A stretch of 64,000 nucleotides of DNA from Ochrobactrum sp. CM-21-5 (GCF_014253075.1 NZ_JACLZJ010000001.1:992001-1056000), one strand, 5' to 3'. Shown: positions 34,905 through 43,745, numbered from the stretch's first letter. Translations and numbers: made by a program. Notes: generated by a model from the sequence alone, not told the origin.

Positions 34905-37064
34905 TCAAAGTATCGATACTTTGGTGCGTTCGGCAAGCGCCGGCAACGGCGGTGCCGTTATGAAGCGTTCGTGCAGCTCCTTGAGTATTTTTGTGGCTAC
35001 GGGTGAAAGAACGCGCGGCGGCGGCGCCATCATGTCCTCGGACTTGCCGGTACTCGCCATCTGGGGGGCAGGTGTCTTTGGCGGTACGGGGAATGGCGGT
35101 GTGACGCCGGGGATCGCCTTGAGGTCGATATTCTGGTGCGCATAGGCCATCATACGCTGCCACGCCATGGCGGGAAGGACGCCGCCGGTGAGATCTTTCA
35201 TTGGCGTGAAATTGTCGTTGCCGAACCAGACAGCTGCCGTGAAATTTCCGGTGAAGCCGACAAACCATGCGTCGCGATAGTTCTGGGTCGTGCCGGTCTT
35301 GCCCGCCACACGGGTCATGGGAAGCGCGGCGCGACGGCCGGTTCCGCGTTCGGGTACCTGAACCAGCATGGAATTCATCTCATACGCTGCATTTTCCGAC
35401 AGGGCACGGTGTGGTTTCGGTGCATCACGGGAAAAGTCCCACAACACTTTCCCATCGGACGAGACAATTTGCGTGAAACCGTGCCTGTTCCCGGCCATGC
35501 CGCCATTGGGAAAGACGTTGAAGCCGGTCGCCTGATCCATCACCGTCATCTCGGAGGTGCCGAGCACCATGGTTTTATGCGAGGAGATCGGAGATTCGAC
35601 GCCCATGGCCTTGGTCAGGGCTACGATGGGAGCGGTCGTGAGATAATCGCGTGCAAGGCGGACCGGCACGCTGTTGAGCGACCGTACGAGCGCGGTCGCC
35701 AGATCGACACGACCCGCAAAACTGCGGCCATAATTGCGGGGAGACCAGTTGCCCCAGCTGATTGGCGCATCGGAAACGATGGTGGTGGGCTTGAGGCCCT
35801 TTTCCATCGCCGCCGCGTAGACATAGGGCTTGAAGGAGGAACCGGCTTGCCGCAATGCCTTCGTGGCGCGGTTGAACTGGCTCACACCGTAGTCGCGCCC
35901 ACCGACAAGGGCGCGGACCGAACCGTCATTGGCAAGCACCACGGTTGCAGCTTCGGATACATTGTATTCCTTGCCGAACTGGCGCAGGTGGAATTCCAGC
36001 GACTCCTCGGCAGCTTTCTGGATATTGCGGTCGAGCGTGGTACGGACGATCAATGTGTGCTGGTTCAGTTTTTCCGCGACCTTTTTCACTTCCTCAAAAG
36101 CCCAGTCGAGGAAATAGTCGGGACTTTCGTTCTTGGCGCGGTCTATGACGCTTGCCGGATGGCGGCGGGCAACCGCGACCTGTCCGTCGCTCATGAATCC
36201 GCTTTCCACCATATTGGACAACACGACATTGGCGCGTGCGCGGGCGGCAGGCAGGTTCACATGCGGCGCAAACTTTGCGGGAGCCTTGAACAGACCTGCC
36301 AGCATCGCCGCTTCCGCAAGCGACACATCCTTGACGCTTTTGCCGAAGTAAAACTCCGACGCGGCCGCGATCCCGAATGTTCCGCCTCCCATATAGGCGC
36401 GGTCGAGATAGAGCTGCAGGATTTCCTTTTTGCTTAGATTGCTCTCCAGCCACAGCGCAAGAAATGCTTCCTTGATCTTGCGTTCAATGGTGCGCTCATT
36501 GGAGAGAAACAGGTTCTTGGCAAGCTGCTGCGTGATGGTGGAACCGCCCTGCACGACGCCGTTGGCGCGCATGTTTTGGCCAAGCGCACGCGTCAGTCCC
36601 ATGAAATCGATACCGTAGTGGTCGAAGAAACGCCGGTCCTCGGTGCCGAGCACAGCCTTGATGACATGATCGGGCAGTTCGTCAATAGGGACGGCCTGGC
36701 GGTGCAGAATACCGCGTTGGCCGATTTCGTTTCCGTAGCGATCAAGGAATGTGACGGCGTAATCGTCCTGGGCGCGCCAGTCCTTCCTGGTGTCCTCGAA
36801 TGCCGGTAGCGCCAGCGCAAGCATGAGAACCGCCCCGCCGACGCCGAGCGTAAAGCCTTCATCCAGCACTTCGATGACAAACCGGCGAAACCCGCGCACG
36901 CGAAAACGTCGCGAGAAAACAGTGATATTTTCCCACCATTCGCCCAGCCGGAAACGGAGATTGTAGAGGCTGGAATCGACCCAGGCGTCGAATCCGATCA
37001 GGCGTGAAACCTTGAACGGTTTGCGCTTCTTGTTCCCGGAATCTTTTTCAGCCGTTTTACGCAT
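34905..37064 (-). CDS. mrcA: Penicillin-binding protein 1A, bifunctional
   Basis: A 719-residue class A penicillin-binding protein that polymerises glycan strands and cross-links them at the inner membrane. A basic cytoplasmic tail and one helix (about 72-88) precede the GT51 domain with catalytic Glu142 in GTEDRRFFDHYG and GGSTITQQLAKN. The transpeptidase domain has Ser409 in SSFK, SLN at 462-464 and KTGTT at 589-593. The C-terminal 60 residues are proline-rich. The start is the ATG of MRKTAEKD, two codons after a GTG. Followed by the DUF1214 and DUF1254 genes. Confidence 0.93.
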   Translation of the reverse strand: MRKTAEKDSGNKKRKPFKVSRLIGFDAWVDSSLYNLRFRLGEWWENITVFSRRFRVRGFRRFVIEVLDEGFTLGVGGAVLMLALALPAFEDTRKDWRAQDDYAVTFLDRYGNEIGQRGILHRQAVPIDELPDHVIKAVLGTEDRRFFDHYGIDFMGLTRALGQNMRANGVVQGGSTITQQLAKNLFLSNERTIERKIKEAFLALWLESNLSKKEILQLYLDRAYMGGGTFGIAAASEFYFGKSVKDVSLAEAAMLAGLFKAPAKFAPHVNLPAARARANVVLSNMVESGFMSDGQVAVARRHPASVIDRAKNESPDYFLDWAFEEVKKVAEKLNQHTLIVRTTLDRNIQKAAEESLEFHLRQFGKEYNVSEAATVVLANDGSVRALVGGRDYGVSQFNRATKALRQAGSSFKPYVYAAAMEKGLKPTTIVSDAPISWGNWSPRNYGRSFAGRVDLATALVRSLNSVPVRLARDYLTTAPIVALTKAMGVESPISSHKTMVLGTSEMTVMDQATGFNVFPNGGMAGNRHGFTQIVSSDGKVLWDFSRDAPKPHRALSENAAYEMNSMLVQVPERGTGRRAALPMTRVAGKTGTTQNYRDAWFVGFTGNFTAAVWFGNDNFTPMKDLTGGVLPAMAWQRMMAYAHQNIDLKAIPGVTPPFPVPPKTPAPQMASTGKSEDMMAPPPRVLSPVATKILKELHERFITAPPLPALAERTKVSIL

Positions 37065-37215
37065 AAACACTGACTTCGGCGCTTGAGGGGTCGCAGATAG
37101 AGAGAACCAACCGTTTCATCATAGCAGATATGTAGGTCACATCTCACGTAAATTGGGTAAACGAAATGAGGGGAACTGAATTTAGGAAAAAAATCATAAA
37201 ATAGGAAATTAGTCC

Positions 37216-37244
37216 TTGACTGCGTAACGGTGGTTTGCTATGTT
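37216..37244 (+). promoter_or_regulatory. Strong sigma-70-type promoter
   Basis: TTGACT (37216-37221) and TATGTT (37239-37244) are separated by exactly 17 bp, a near-consensus housekeeping promoter preceded by an AT-rich tract. Transcription should begin near 37251. It is the best promoter-like sequence I noticed in the window. Confidence 0.7.
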
Positions 37245-37250
37245 CCTGTC

Positions 37251-37359
37251 ACAGTCGAAGAATTGCGGCTGTCGTCGGTTCAGCTACATACCCCCAGCTG
37301 GCATCGGCTATAGCAAGGCCCCGGAGAGCTCAATAGCTTTTCGGGGTTTTATCTTTTTT
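37251..37359 (+). ncRNA. Candidate small RNA or GTA leader attenuator
   Basis: Between a near-consensus promoter and a strong terminator lies a segment of about 100 nt with no open frame worth the name. A short stem CAGCT/AGCTG with a C-rich loop (about 37281-37300) precedes the terminator hairpin. This arrangement defines either an independent small RNA or a terminated leader of the GTA operon, whose first gene begins 21 bp after the T-run. I do not recognise the RNA family; the ends are approximate. Confidence 0.55.
37319..37359 (+). terminator. Strong rho-independent terminator ahead of GTA g1
   Basis: Positions 37319-37330 pair with 37335-37346 over 12 bp (two G-U pairs) around a CAAT loop, followed by TTTTATCTTTTTT. 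It stands between the promoter at 37216 and the first GTA gene, so it should limit read-through into the operon. Confidence 0.85.
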
Positions 37360-37380
37360 CGGTTGTAAAAATTGTGGATA

Positions 37381-37911
37381 ATGCACTTGAAGATTGTGGA
37401 AAAGCAAACCCGCTTCGACGCACGCATCCGGTTGGCACACCGCCTGCAGATAGAGCACGGCATCGAACTGGCCGAGATGGCGGAAGTCATGGGGTTTTCG
37501 GATGAGACTTATTATCTGCGCCTGAGGCGGCTGAAGCTGGAATCCTCGCCAGACAATTTCAACCCTGCGCGAAGGACCGCCAACAGGGTTCTGCGACGGC
37601 TGCAGGCGGAATTGAGGCATATGATCGAAGGCGAAGAACTACCCGACAAGAGCAAGGCAGAGGCGCTGATGGCTCTGGCGCGTGCGGTGAAAACCGTGAG
37701 CGAACTTTCAAATGAAGCGGATGCTTCCCGGCAGGGCGGCGACTGTGATCCGCCGCCGGTGAGCACCGGCGACGTTCGAAAGGCACTTTCGCAAATTAAC
37801 AGGAGAATAGAAGAAATTGCAGCAAAGCGCGCGCGGGAAATCCTGGGCGGCGGGCTTGACGCAAACGCAGATCGTGGCGGTGCAGCAGGAATGGCTGTTT
37901 CAGGCACGTGA
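37381..37911 (+). CDS. GTA gp1-like protein, putative small terminase
   Basis: A 176-residue protein in the position of GTA gene g1, whose product in Rhodobacter acts as small terminase subunit, binding DNA to start packaging. Residues about 12-50 form a helix-turn-helix (IRLAHRLQIEHGIELAEMAEVMGFSDETYYLRLRRLKLE), suited to DNA recognition; the rest is helical and charged. The ATG at MHLKIVEKQ was used; a TTG three codons earlier is possible. It overlaps the large terminase frame by 95 bp. First gene of the operon. Confidence 0.72.
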   Translation: MHLKIVEKQTRFDARIRLAHRLQIEHGIELAEMAEVMGFSDETYYLRLRRLKLESSPDNFNPARRTANRVLRRLQAELRHMIEGEELPDKSKAEALMALARAVKTVSELSNEADASRQGGDCDPPPVSTGDVRKALSQINRRIEEIAAKRAREILGGGLDANADRGGAAGMAVSGT

Positions 37912-39109
37912 TGCGCAATTGCCGCCATCAGGTGAATGGCGCACATGGTTGATTCTGGGAGGGCGCGGTTCGGGCAAGACGAGGGCGGGCGCTGAATGGG
38001 TTTCCGGCATGGCTCTGGGACTTGCGCCGTTTTCCCGGCTGCAATGTGGACATATTGCCCTGGTCGGAGAGACTTTTGCCGATGCGCGCGAGGTCATGGT
38101 TGACGGAGCTTCAGGCATTCTCGCTTCGTCTCGGTTGGAGCGTCCGCGTTATGAAGCATCGCGCCGGCGCCTGATTTGGGAAAACGGCGCAGTCGCGTCG
38201 CTCTATTCGTCTGAAGATCCGGATAGTTTGCGCGGGCCGCAATTCGATGCGGCCTGGTGCGATGAGCTGGCGAAATGGAAGCATCCGCAGGAAACCTGGG
38301 ATATGCTGCAATTCAGCCTGCGTCTGGGTGAGAGGCCGCGTCAGGTGGTCACAACGACGCCGCGCGCGGTTCCGCTGCTGAAGGCGCTGTTCGACGATCG
38401 CTCGGTGGCGATGACCCATATGCGCACCATGGAAAATGCGGCCAACCTCGCAGGTGGTTTCGTGGAAACCATTACGCGCCGCTATGCCGGGACGCGTCTT
38501 GGACGTCAGGAACTGGATGGCGAACTGATTGAGGAACGCGCGGGCGCATTGTGGTCCCGCGATCTGATCGAGGGATGTTTTGAGAGCGAAACGCCGCCGT
38601 TGCACCGTATCTTGGTGGCAATCGACCCGCCTGCATCGTCCGGCAAGGCGTCGGATGCCTGCGGTATTGTCGTGGCCGGAATAGATGCCGATGGTTTCGG
38701 GCACGTGTTGGCTGATGAAACGATGCAAATGGCCAAGCCCCATCATTGGGCATGCCGGGCGATTGCTCTTTATCACCGTTTCGAGGCTGATGCGATCGTT
38801 GCCGAGGTTAACCAGGGCGGGGAAATGGTGGCGGCGGTGCTGGCGGCCGAAGATGCGTCGGTGCCCGTTTTGAAGCGCCGGGCCTCGCGGGGTAAATGGC
38901 TGCGTGCTGAACCGGTGGCAGCGCTCTATGAACAGGGAAGGGTTCGGCATGCCGGGCGGTTTCCTGCGCTGGAGGACGAAATGTGTGATTTCGCGCCGGA
39001 TGGGCTTTCCACCGGACGCTCTCCCGATCGTCTTGATGCGCTTGTGTGGGCTTTGGGTGAATTGATGCTCGGCGCAGATCACAAACCACGCATCCGCCGC
39101 TTCGGCTGA
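37817..39109 (+). CDS. GTA large terminase subunit (gp2)
   Basis: A 430-residue packaging ATPase-nuclease. Walker A GGRGSGKT is at residues 48-55, the acidic Walker B region is FDAAWCDELAKW, and the C-terminal nuclease domain begins at ILVAIDPPASSGKASDACG with RSPDRLDALVWALGEL near the end. It cuts and pumps host DNA into the GTA head. The frame opens with TTG; AGGAG lies 11 bases before it, and the overlap with g1 suggests translational coupling. Intact, with no sign of decay. Confidence 0.9.
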   Translation: MQQSARGKSWAAGLTQTQIVAVQQEWLFQARDAQLPPSGEWRTWLILGGRGSGKTRAGAEWVSGMALGLAPFSRLQCGHIALVGETFADAREVMVDGASGILASSRLERPRYEASRRRLIWENGAVASLYSSEDPDSLRGPQFDAAWCDELAKWKHPQETWDMLQFSLRLGERPRQVVTTTPRAVPLLKALFDDRSVAMTHMRTMENAANLAGGFVETITRRYAGTRLGRQELDGELIEERAGALWSRDLIEGCFESETPPLHRILVAIDPPASSGKASDACGIVVAGIDADGFGHVLADETMQMAKPHHWACRAIALYHRFEADAIVAEVNQGGEMVAAVLAAEDASVPVLKRRASRGKWLRAEPVAALYEQGRVRHAGRFPALEDEMCDFAPDGLSTGRSPDRLDALVWALGELMLGADHKPRIRRFG

Positions 39110-39149
39110 AATAAATACGACTTACTGATCAACTTGGAGAGGCCACCAT

Positions 39150-40343
39150 ATGGCGTGGAATTGGCCGTGGCGCAGAAGCGCCGCGAACGAACCCGTGCGT
39201 TCCGAAATCGGGCGCGAGACCAAAATGGCGAACGGTTTCGTGGCGCTGCATGTCGAACGCGGCGCATCGTGGATTGCGCGGGATTACACGACGCTCGCCC
39301 GCGAGGGCTTCATGCGCAATCCCGTGGCGCATCGCTGTGTTCGCCTGATCGCGGAAGCGGCAAGCAGCGTCCCCTGGCTGCTTTACGAAGGGGTGACGGA
39401 ACATGAGGAGCATCCGCTTCTGGATCTCATGGCACGGCCGCAGGCCGGAGTTGACGGCAGCAGCTTTTTCGAACGGCTTTATGGGCATTTGCTGATTTCC
39501 GGCAATGCCTATGTGGAGCGCGTCGATCTGCCAAGCGGCAGGATAGAACTGCATTTGCTGCGGCCCGAACGGGTTTCGGTCGACACGGACGCAGGCGGCT
39601 GGCCACAGGCTCTGGCCTATCGGGCGGGTTCGGAGAGCAGAAGGATTTCGACTGGAACGGAAGCCTGTTCCGGCCTGCATCTGAAGCTCTTTCACCCGTT
39701 GGATGACCATTATGGTTTTCCGCCTCTCGAAGCGGCCTTGATGGCGCTCGACATCCACAATGCGGCAGGTGCCTGGAACAAGGCGCTGCTCGATAATTCG
39801 GCGCGGCCATCCGGTGCGCTGGTCTATGCGCCCAAGGAAGGCGGCAACTTGACGGAAGAGCAATTCGAACGGCTTAAGGTCGAACTGGAGGAAGGCTACA
39901 CCGGCGCGGCCGGTGCGGGACGCCCGCTTCTCCTCGAAGGCGGTCTGGACTGGAAAGCGATGGGGTACAGCCCGCAGGATATGGACTTCATCCAAGCGAA
40001 AAACGGCGCGGCGCGGGATATCGCCCTTGCCTTCGGTGTGCCGCCGATGCTGCTTGGGATTCCCGGGGATAATACCTATTCGAATTACGCGGAGGCAAAC
40101 CGGGCTTTCTACCGTTTGACTATTTTGCCGCTCATCGGACGGACCGCCATGGCATTTGGCGGATGGCTCGGCCCCCTGTTCGGCGGCGATTTGCGATTGG
40201 AATACGACGCCGACCGGATCGAAGGCCTGTCGGTTGAACGGGAGGCGCTCTGGCAGCGCGTATCGCAGGCCGCCTTCCTCACGGATGACGAAAAGCGCGA
40301 TGCGGTTGGCTATCAGCCGCATTCAGGAAGGAGAGCATCATGA
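39150..40343 (+). CDS. GTA portal protein (gp3), HK97 family
   Basis: A 397-residue HK97-type portal protein that forms the dodecameric ring through which DNA enters the head. Typical segments are FMRNPVAHRCVRLIAEAASSVPW, LLISGNAYVERV, and FGVPPMLLGIPGDNTYSNYAEANRAFYR in the C-terminal half. GGAGAGG precedes the ATG. The next gene starts in its stop codon (ATGA overlap). Confidence 0.92.
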   Translation: MAWNWPWRRSAANEPVRSEIGRETKMANGFVALHVERGASWIARDYTTLAREGFMRNPVAHRCVRLIAEAASSVPWLLYEGVTEHEEHPLLDLMARPQAGVDGSSFFERLYGHLLISGNAYVERVDLPSGRIELHLLRPERVSVDTDAGGWPQALAYRAGSESRRISTGTEACSGLHLKLFHPLDDHYGFPPLEAALMALDIHNAAGAWNKALLDNSARPSGALVYAPKEGGNLTEEQFERLKVELEEGYTGAAGAGRPLLLEGGLDWKAMGYSPQDMDFIQAKNGAARDIALAFGVPPMLLGIPGDNTYSNYAEANRAFYRLTILPLIGRTAMAFGGWLGPLFGGDLRLEYDADRIEGLSVEREALWQRVSQAAFLTDDEKRDAVGYQPHSGRRAS

Positions 40344-40717
40344 GCACCTGGAACGAAACGTTTTTTGCTTCGGACGCGGCGTGGATATGGTTTGCCAAGG
40401 TTGCAGGCGCGGTCGCTGGCTCGGCTGTGTCGCTGGCCTATATGCTGCCGCACGGCAAGCGCGAGGCGGCGATCCGTTTTGCGGTCGGGATCATCTGCGG
40501 CATGGTTTTCGGTGGCGCGGCAGGCGTGAAGATTGCCGAAACCCTCACCCTTGGCGGCACGCTTGGACGGGCAGAGCTGATGCTAATGGGATCTGCCGCG
40601 GCAAGTCTTGCAGCATGGTCTGCGCTTGGCATTTTCAAGCGGTTTTCCGAACGCATGAAGCAAGCACAACTGCCGGGAATTCTGCCTGCCGAAGGGAGCA
40701 AGAATGGCGAAGTCTGA
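40340..40717 (+). CDS. Small membrane protein in GTA cluster (DUF6107-like)
   Basis: A 125-residue protein with two or three hydrophobic stretches (AGAVAGSAVSLAYMLP, FAVGIICGMVFGGAAGVKIA, LMGSAAASLAAWSALGIF), placed between portal and protease as the small gene g3.5 of other GTAs. Its role is unknown; a membrane or assembly function is inference. It overlaps portal by 4 bp and protease by 14 bp, so it is tightly bound into the operon. Confidence 0.72.
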   Translation: MSTWNETFFASDAAWIWFAKVAGAVAGSAVSLAYMLPHGKREAAIRFAVGIICGMVFGGAAGVKIAETLTLGGTLGRAELMLMGSAAASLAAWSALGIFKRFSERMKQAQLPGILPAEGSKNGEV

Positions 40718-41393
40718 TCTGAAGCTTGAGACCAAGCGAACAGCACTCGCCATTGAGGATGTGGAACTCGATGGCAGCTTTTCCGGCTATGCGAGTGTCT
40801 TCGGCCTGGCAGATCTCGGTCATGACGTGATCGAGCGCGGCGCGTTTTCGGGCGCGCTTCGCGAACGCGGTGCGTCCGGTATCCGCATGTTGTGGCAGCA
40901 CGATGCCGCCGCTCCAATCGGAGTCTGGACGGCGATCCGTGAAGACGCGCGCGGCCTTTACGTCGAAGGCAGGCTCGCCAAGGGCGTGACGCGGGCGCGC
41001 GAGGCGCTGGAACTGATGCGTTCGGGCGGGCTTGACGGTCTTTCCATCGGCTTTCGCACGGTGAAGGCCCGCAAGGATGCGCGCACCGGCCTGCGCCACA
41101 TCATGGAAGCAGACCTCTGGGAAATTTCGGTCGTCACCTTTCCGATGCTGCCGCAGGCGCGCGTCAGCAGCGTCAAGGCGGGCTTGCCGACGGTCAGACA
41201 ATTCGAACGCTGGCTCACGCGGGATGCGGGGCTGAGCCGTGCTGCCGCACGCACCGTTATTGCTAAAGGCTATGCGGCGCTTGCGGGTATGCAAAACCGG
41301 GAGGGGCGGGATGCCGACCGGATAAACGAGGCAGGTCTCGCACAGCTTATGCGTGACGCCTCAAAAGCTATGATTCAAAACCACAATCGATAG
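40704..41393 (+). CDS. GTA prohead protease (gp4), HK97 family
   Basis: A 229-residue prohead protease that trims the N-terminal part of the capsid protein during head maturation. SFSGYASVFGLADLGHDVIERGAF and IRMLWQHDAAAPIGVW contain the conserved histidine; GLSIGFRTVKA and LWEISVVTFPMLPQA carry the serine and the family signature. GAAGGGAG precedes the start. Confidence 0.92.
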   Translation: MAKSDLKLETKRTALAIEDVELDGSFSGYASVFGLADLGHDVIERGAFSGALRERGASGIRMLWQHDAAAPIGVWTAIREDARGLYVEGRLAKGVTRAREALELMRSGGLDGLSIGFRTVKARKDARTGLRHIMEADLWEISVVTFPMLPQARVSSVKAGLPTVRQFERWLTRDAGLSRAAARTVIAKGYAALAGMQNREGRDADRINEAGLAQLMRDASKAMIQNHNR

Positions 41394-41400
41394 GAAATTA

Positions 41401-42675
41401 ATGGAAAACATCCCTGCCATCCCGCTCGAAACCAAGAGCGTGGAATCGAAGTCGCTTGTTCAGAATCTGGGCAGCGACGGTGACGTCACTGAAGCTTTCG
41501 GTGAATTCATGACGGCCTTCACCGCCTTTCGGGAAGCCAATGACGAGCGGTTGGACAAGGTGGAAAAACATGCCGGCGCAGATGTGCTTATTCGTGAAAA
41601 GGTGGATCGCATCAACCGCGCGCTTGATGAGCAGAAGCAGGCGCTCGATCAGTATGTGCTGAAACAGGCCCGCCCACAATTGGGGCGCGGTGCGCCGGTC
41701 GTCAATATCGAACACAAGCAGGCCTTTGACGGTTATGTGCGCAGAGGCGATGAACAGCATTTGCGCGGTATCGAGCAGAAAGCGCACTCCTATGCTTCGG
41801 GTCCGGATGGCGGCTATCTTGTCCCCGCTGAACTGGAAACCGAGATTGGACGCAGGCTCGCCGTTCTGTCGCCGATCCGCGGTATCGCCAGCGTGCGTCA
41901 GGTGTCGGGCGCGGTTCTGAAGAAACCATTTTCGGTCAGCGGTCCGGCGGTCGGCTGGGTCGGCGAAACCGATGCGCGTCCGCAGACCGCATCCGCCAAA
42001 CTTGCCGAGCTTCAGTTTCCGACCATGGAAATCTACGCCATGCCCGCAGCGACCTCTTCACTGCTGGACGATGCAGCGGTGAATGTCGAGCAGTGGATTG
42101 CCGAGGAAGTGGAAGCGGCCTTCGCTGAACAGGAAGGCGCGGCCTTTGTCGCGGGCGATGGCGTTAACAAGCCGCGTGGTTTCCTGAACTATGATTCCGT
42201 TTCCGATGATATCTGGGAATGGGGCAAGCTCGGCCATGTCGCGACCGGCACTGAAGGTGCTTTGCCGGAGGAAGCGCCATCCGATAAGCTGATCGAGCTG
42301 ATTTATACGTTGAAGGCCGGCTATCGCCAGAACGCCAGTTTTGTCATGAACCGCAAGACGCAAAGCATGCTGCGCAAGCTGAAGGACAATGACGGCAACT
42401 ATCTTTGGCAGCCGCCGTCTGCCGTCGGTGAAAAAGCCTCGCTGATGGGCTTTGGCCTGGTTGAGGCGGAACATATGCCGGATGTGGCCGTAGATGCTTC
42501 CGCCATCGCGTTCGGTGACTTCGGGCGGGGTTATCTGGTGGTGGACCGTATCGGCGTCCGCATATTGCGCGATCCATACTCCGCCAAGCCTTACGTGCTC
42601 TTCTACACCACGAAACGCGTTGGCGGCGGCGTGCAGGATTTCAATGCGATCAAGCTTCTGAAGTTTGCGGCTTGA
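41401..42675 (+). CDS. GTA major capsid protein (gp5), HK97 fold
   Basis: A 424-residue capsid protein. Residues 1 to about 110 form a helical scaffold-like delta region (EANDERLDKVEKHAGADVLIREKVDRINRAL) removed by the protease; the mature part starts near HSYASGPDGGYLVPAELE and has the HK97 fold (PQTASAKLAELQFPTMEIYAMPAATSSLLDDA). It forms the small head of the GTA particle. Three hairpins follow the gene, which fits a need for separate control of this abundant product. Confidence 0.94.
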   Translation: MENIPAIPLETKSVESKSLVQNLGSDGDVTEAFGEFMTAFTAFREANDERLDKVEKHAGADVLIREKVDRINRALDEQKQALDQYVLKQARPQLGRGAPVVNIEHKQAFDGYVRRGDEQHLRGIEQKAHSYASGPDGGYLVPAELETEIGRRLAVLSPIRGIASVRQVSGAVLKKPFSVSGPAVGWVGETDARPQTASAKLAELQFPTMEIYAMPAATSSLLDDAAVNVEQWIAEEVEAAFAEQEGAAFVAGDGVNKPRGFLNYDSVSDDIWEWGKLGHVATGTEGALPEEAPSDKLIELIYTLKAGYRQNASFVMNRKTQSMLRKLKDNDGNYLWQPPSAVGEKASLMGFGLVEAEHMPDVAVDASAIAFGDFGRGYLVVDRIGVRILRDPYSAKPYVLFYTTKRVGGGVQDFNAIKLLKFAA

Positions 42676-42682
42676 CGGGAAA

Positions 42683-42700
42683 GACAGCGGTTTTGCTGTC
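42683..42700 (+). terminator. Hairpin 1 after major capsid gene
   Basis: GACAGC-GGTTTT-GCTGTC, a 6-bp stem starting 8 bp after the stop codon. Its loop sequence is the same as in the next hairpin. Likely a weak terminator or an mRNA-stabilising end. Confidence 0.5.
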
Positions 42701-42727
42701 AGTTCTCGCAGGCTCATTTTCGCCATT

Positions 42728-42745
42728 CCTGCCGGTTTTGGCAGG
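42728..42745 (+). terminator. Hairpin 2 after major capsid gene
   Basis: CCTGCC-GGTTTT-GGCAGG, a 6-bp stem with the same 6-nt loop as hairpin 1. Confidence 0.5.
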
Positions 42746-42746
42746 T

Positions 42747-42774
42747 AGATTCACCGCGCGAACAAGGTGAATCT
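42747..42774 (+). terminator. Hairpin 3 after major capsid gene
   Basis: AGATTCACC (42747-42755) pairs with GGTGAATCT (42766-42774), a perfect 9-bp stem with a 10-nt loop. The tail TTCC is poor, so partial termination or RNase protection is more likely than full termination. Confidence 0.5.
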
Positions 42775-42833
42775 TTCCATGGGGTTCCAAGCGTAACTAT
42801 CTGATTTGAAAGTTATCTTTTAGGGGAAAATCA

Positions 42834-43400
42834 ATGACAATGTTTCTTGTCACGCCACCGGCGCTGGAGCCGGTGACGATCGCCGACGTGCGCGCATTTT
42901 TGCGGATTTCTACCGAAACAGAGGATGAAATCCTCCAGCGCCTGATAGCGACGGCGCGCGAGCTTATCGAGGCCGAGACTGGTCTGTCGTTGATCGAGCA
43001 GACCTGGCGGCTGCGTGTGGACCGTTGGCCGCGCTCCGGACGACTGGCGATTTTCAAGTATCCGGTCAAGGCGGTCACTGCGGTTGTCGCCTATAAGCCG
43101 GACGGCACCGCCATCAGTTTTTCACCGGAAGAGTTTGTCCTGCACCATGGCAAGCGACCGCAGCGCCTTTATATGGCGCAGTATCCTGATGCCTCGTCTT
43201 TTGAAGGTATCGAAGTGGATTTCATTGCCGGTTTCGGGGAAACCGGCGTCGATGTGCCGGACGCGCTGAAGCAGGCCATTTTGACCCTCGTCGCACACCT
43301 TTATGAAAAGCGCGCCGGTATCAACGCCGACGCCAGTCCTGCGTCTTTCCCGCTCATGGTCAACCAGATGGTCGATAGTTGGCGGCGGGTATCCTTATGA
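42834..43400 (+). CDS. GTA head-tail connector (gp6)
   Basis: A 188-residue adaptor of the phage gp6-like head-tail connector family. The helical N-terminus (EPVTIADVRAFLRISTETEDEILQRLIATARELIEAETG) is characteristic; the middle has WPRSGRLAIFKYPVKAV and the end FIAGFGETGVDVPDALKQAI. It joins the portal ring to the tail. Preceded by AGGGGAA after the hairpin region; overlaps g7 by 4 bp. Confidence 0.88.
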   Translation: MTMFLVTPPALEPVTIADVRAFLRISTETEDEILQRLIATARELIEAETGLSLIEQTWRLRVDRWPRSGRLAIFKYPVKAVTAVVAYKPDGTAISFSPEEFVLHHGKRPQRLYMAQYPDASSFEGIEVDFIAGFGETGVDVPDALKQAILTLVAHLYEKRAGINADASPASFPLMVNQMVDSWRRVSL

Positions 43401-43735
43401 ACAATGTACTTTTCATTGATCCGGGCCAGCTCACATCCGAGCTGGCTCTGGAGGCGATGCTGCCTATCGCTGACGGGATGGGCGGCTATACCGAAAAATG
43501 GTCGGAGGTTGCCATGGTCTGGGGGCGGGTGGAACCGGTTTCCAGCGCGCAGAAATATTTCGGCACACGGCCCCAACCAGAGGTAACCCACCGCGTTCTT
43601 TTGCGGTTTCGCGATGACATTTCTACAGACAAGCGGCTGCGCAAGGCTGGCAGGGTTTTCGCTTTGCACTCGGTGTACGATCCGGACGAGAGCGGGCGTT
43701 ACCTGATCTGTCTGGCGACGGAGGAAGGGCGATGA
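43397..43735 (+). CDS. GTA head closure protein (gp7)
   Basis: A 112-residue head-tail joining protein (MLPIADGMGGYTEKWSEVAMVWGRVEPVSS; KYFGTRPQPEVTHRVLLRF), the Phage_H_T_join family that plugs the portal after packaging. The ATG inside the ATGA overlap with g6 was used. Confidence 0.85.
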   Translation: MNNVLFIDPGQLTSELALEAMLPIADGMGGYTEKWSEVAMVWGRVEPVSSAQKYFGTRPQPEVTHRVLLRFRDDISTDKRLRKAGRVFALHSVYDPDESGRYLICLATEEGR

Positions 43736-43745
43736 ACACCAGCCG

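Larger units (their letters stand above)
37065..37380. other. Regulatory gap between PBP1A and the GTA operon
   Basis: A 316-bp region. The left part carries the promoter of the minus-strand penicillin-binding protein gene and an A/T-rich stretch (37185-37210) that could act as an UP element. The right part holds a complete promoter, a roughly 100-nt transcribed segment and a strong terminator, described separately. No open frame of coding character. Confidence 0.6.

Noticed and set aside
35136-36437. A 433-codon plus-strand frame opposite the PBP1A gene
   Set aside because: Lies entirely within a gene with all catalytic motifs; no independent evidence.
37251-37359. The RNA ahead of the GTA as a tRNA, tmRNA or signal recognition RNA
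   Set aside because: No cloverleaf, no CCA end, no tag-peptide frame and no conserved SRP tetraloop segment were found.
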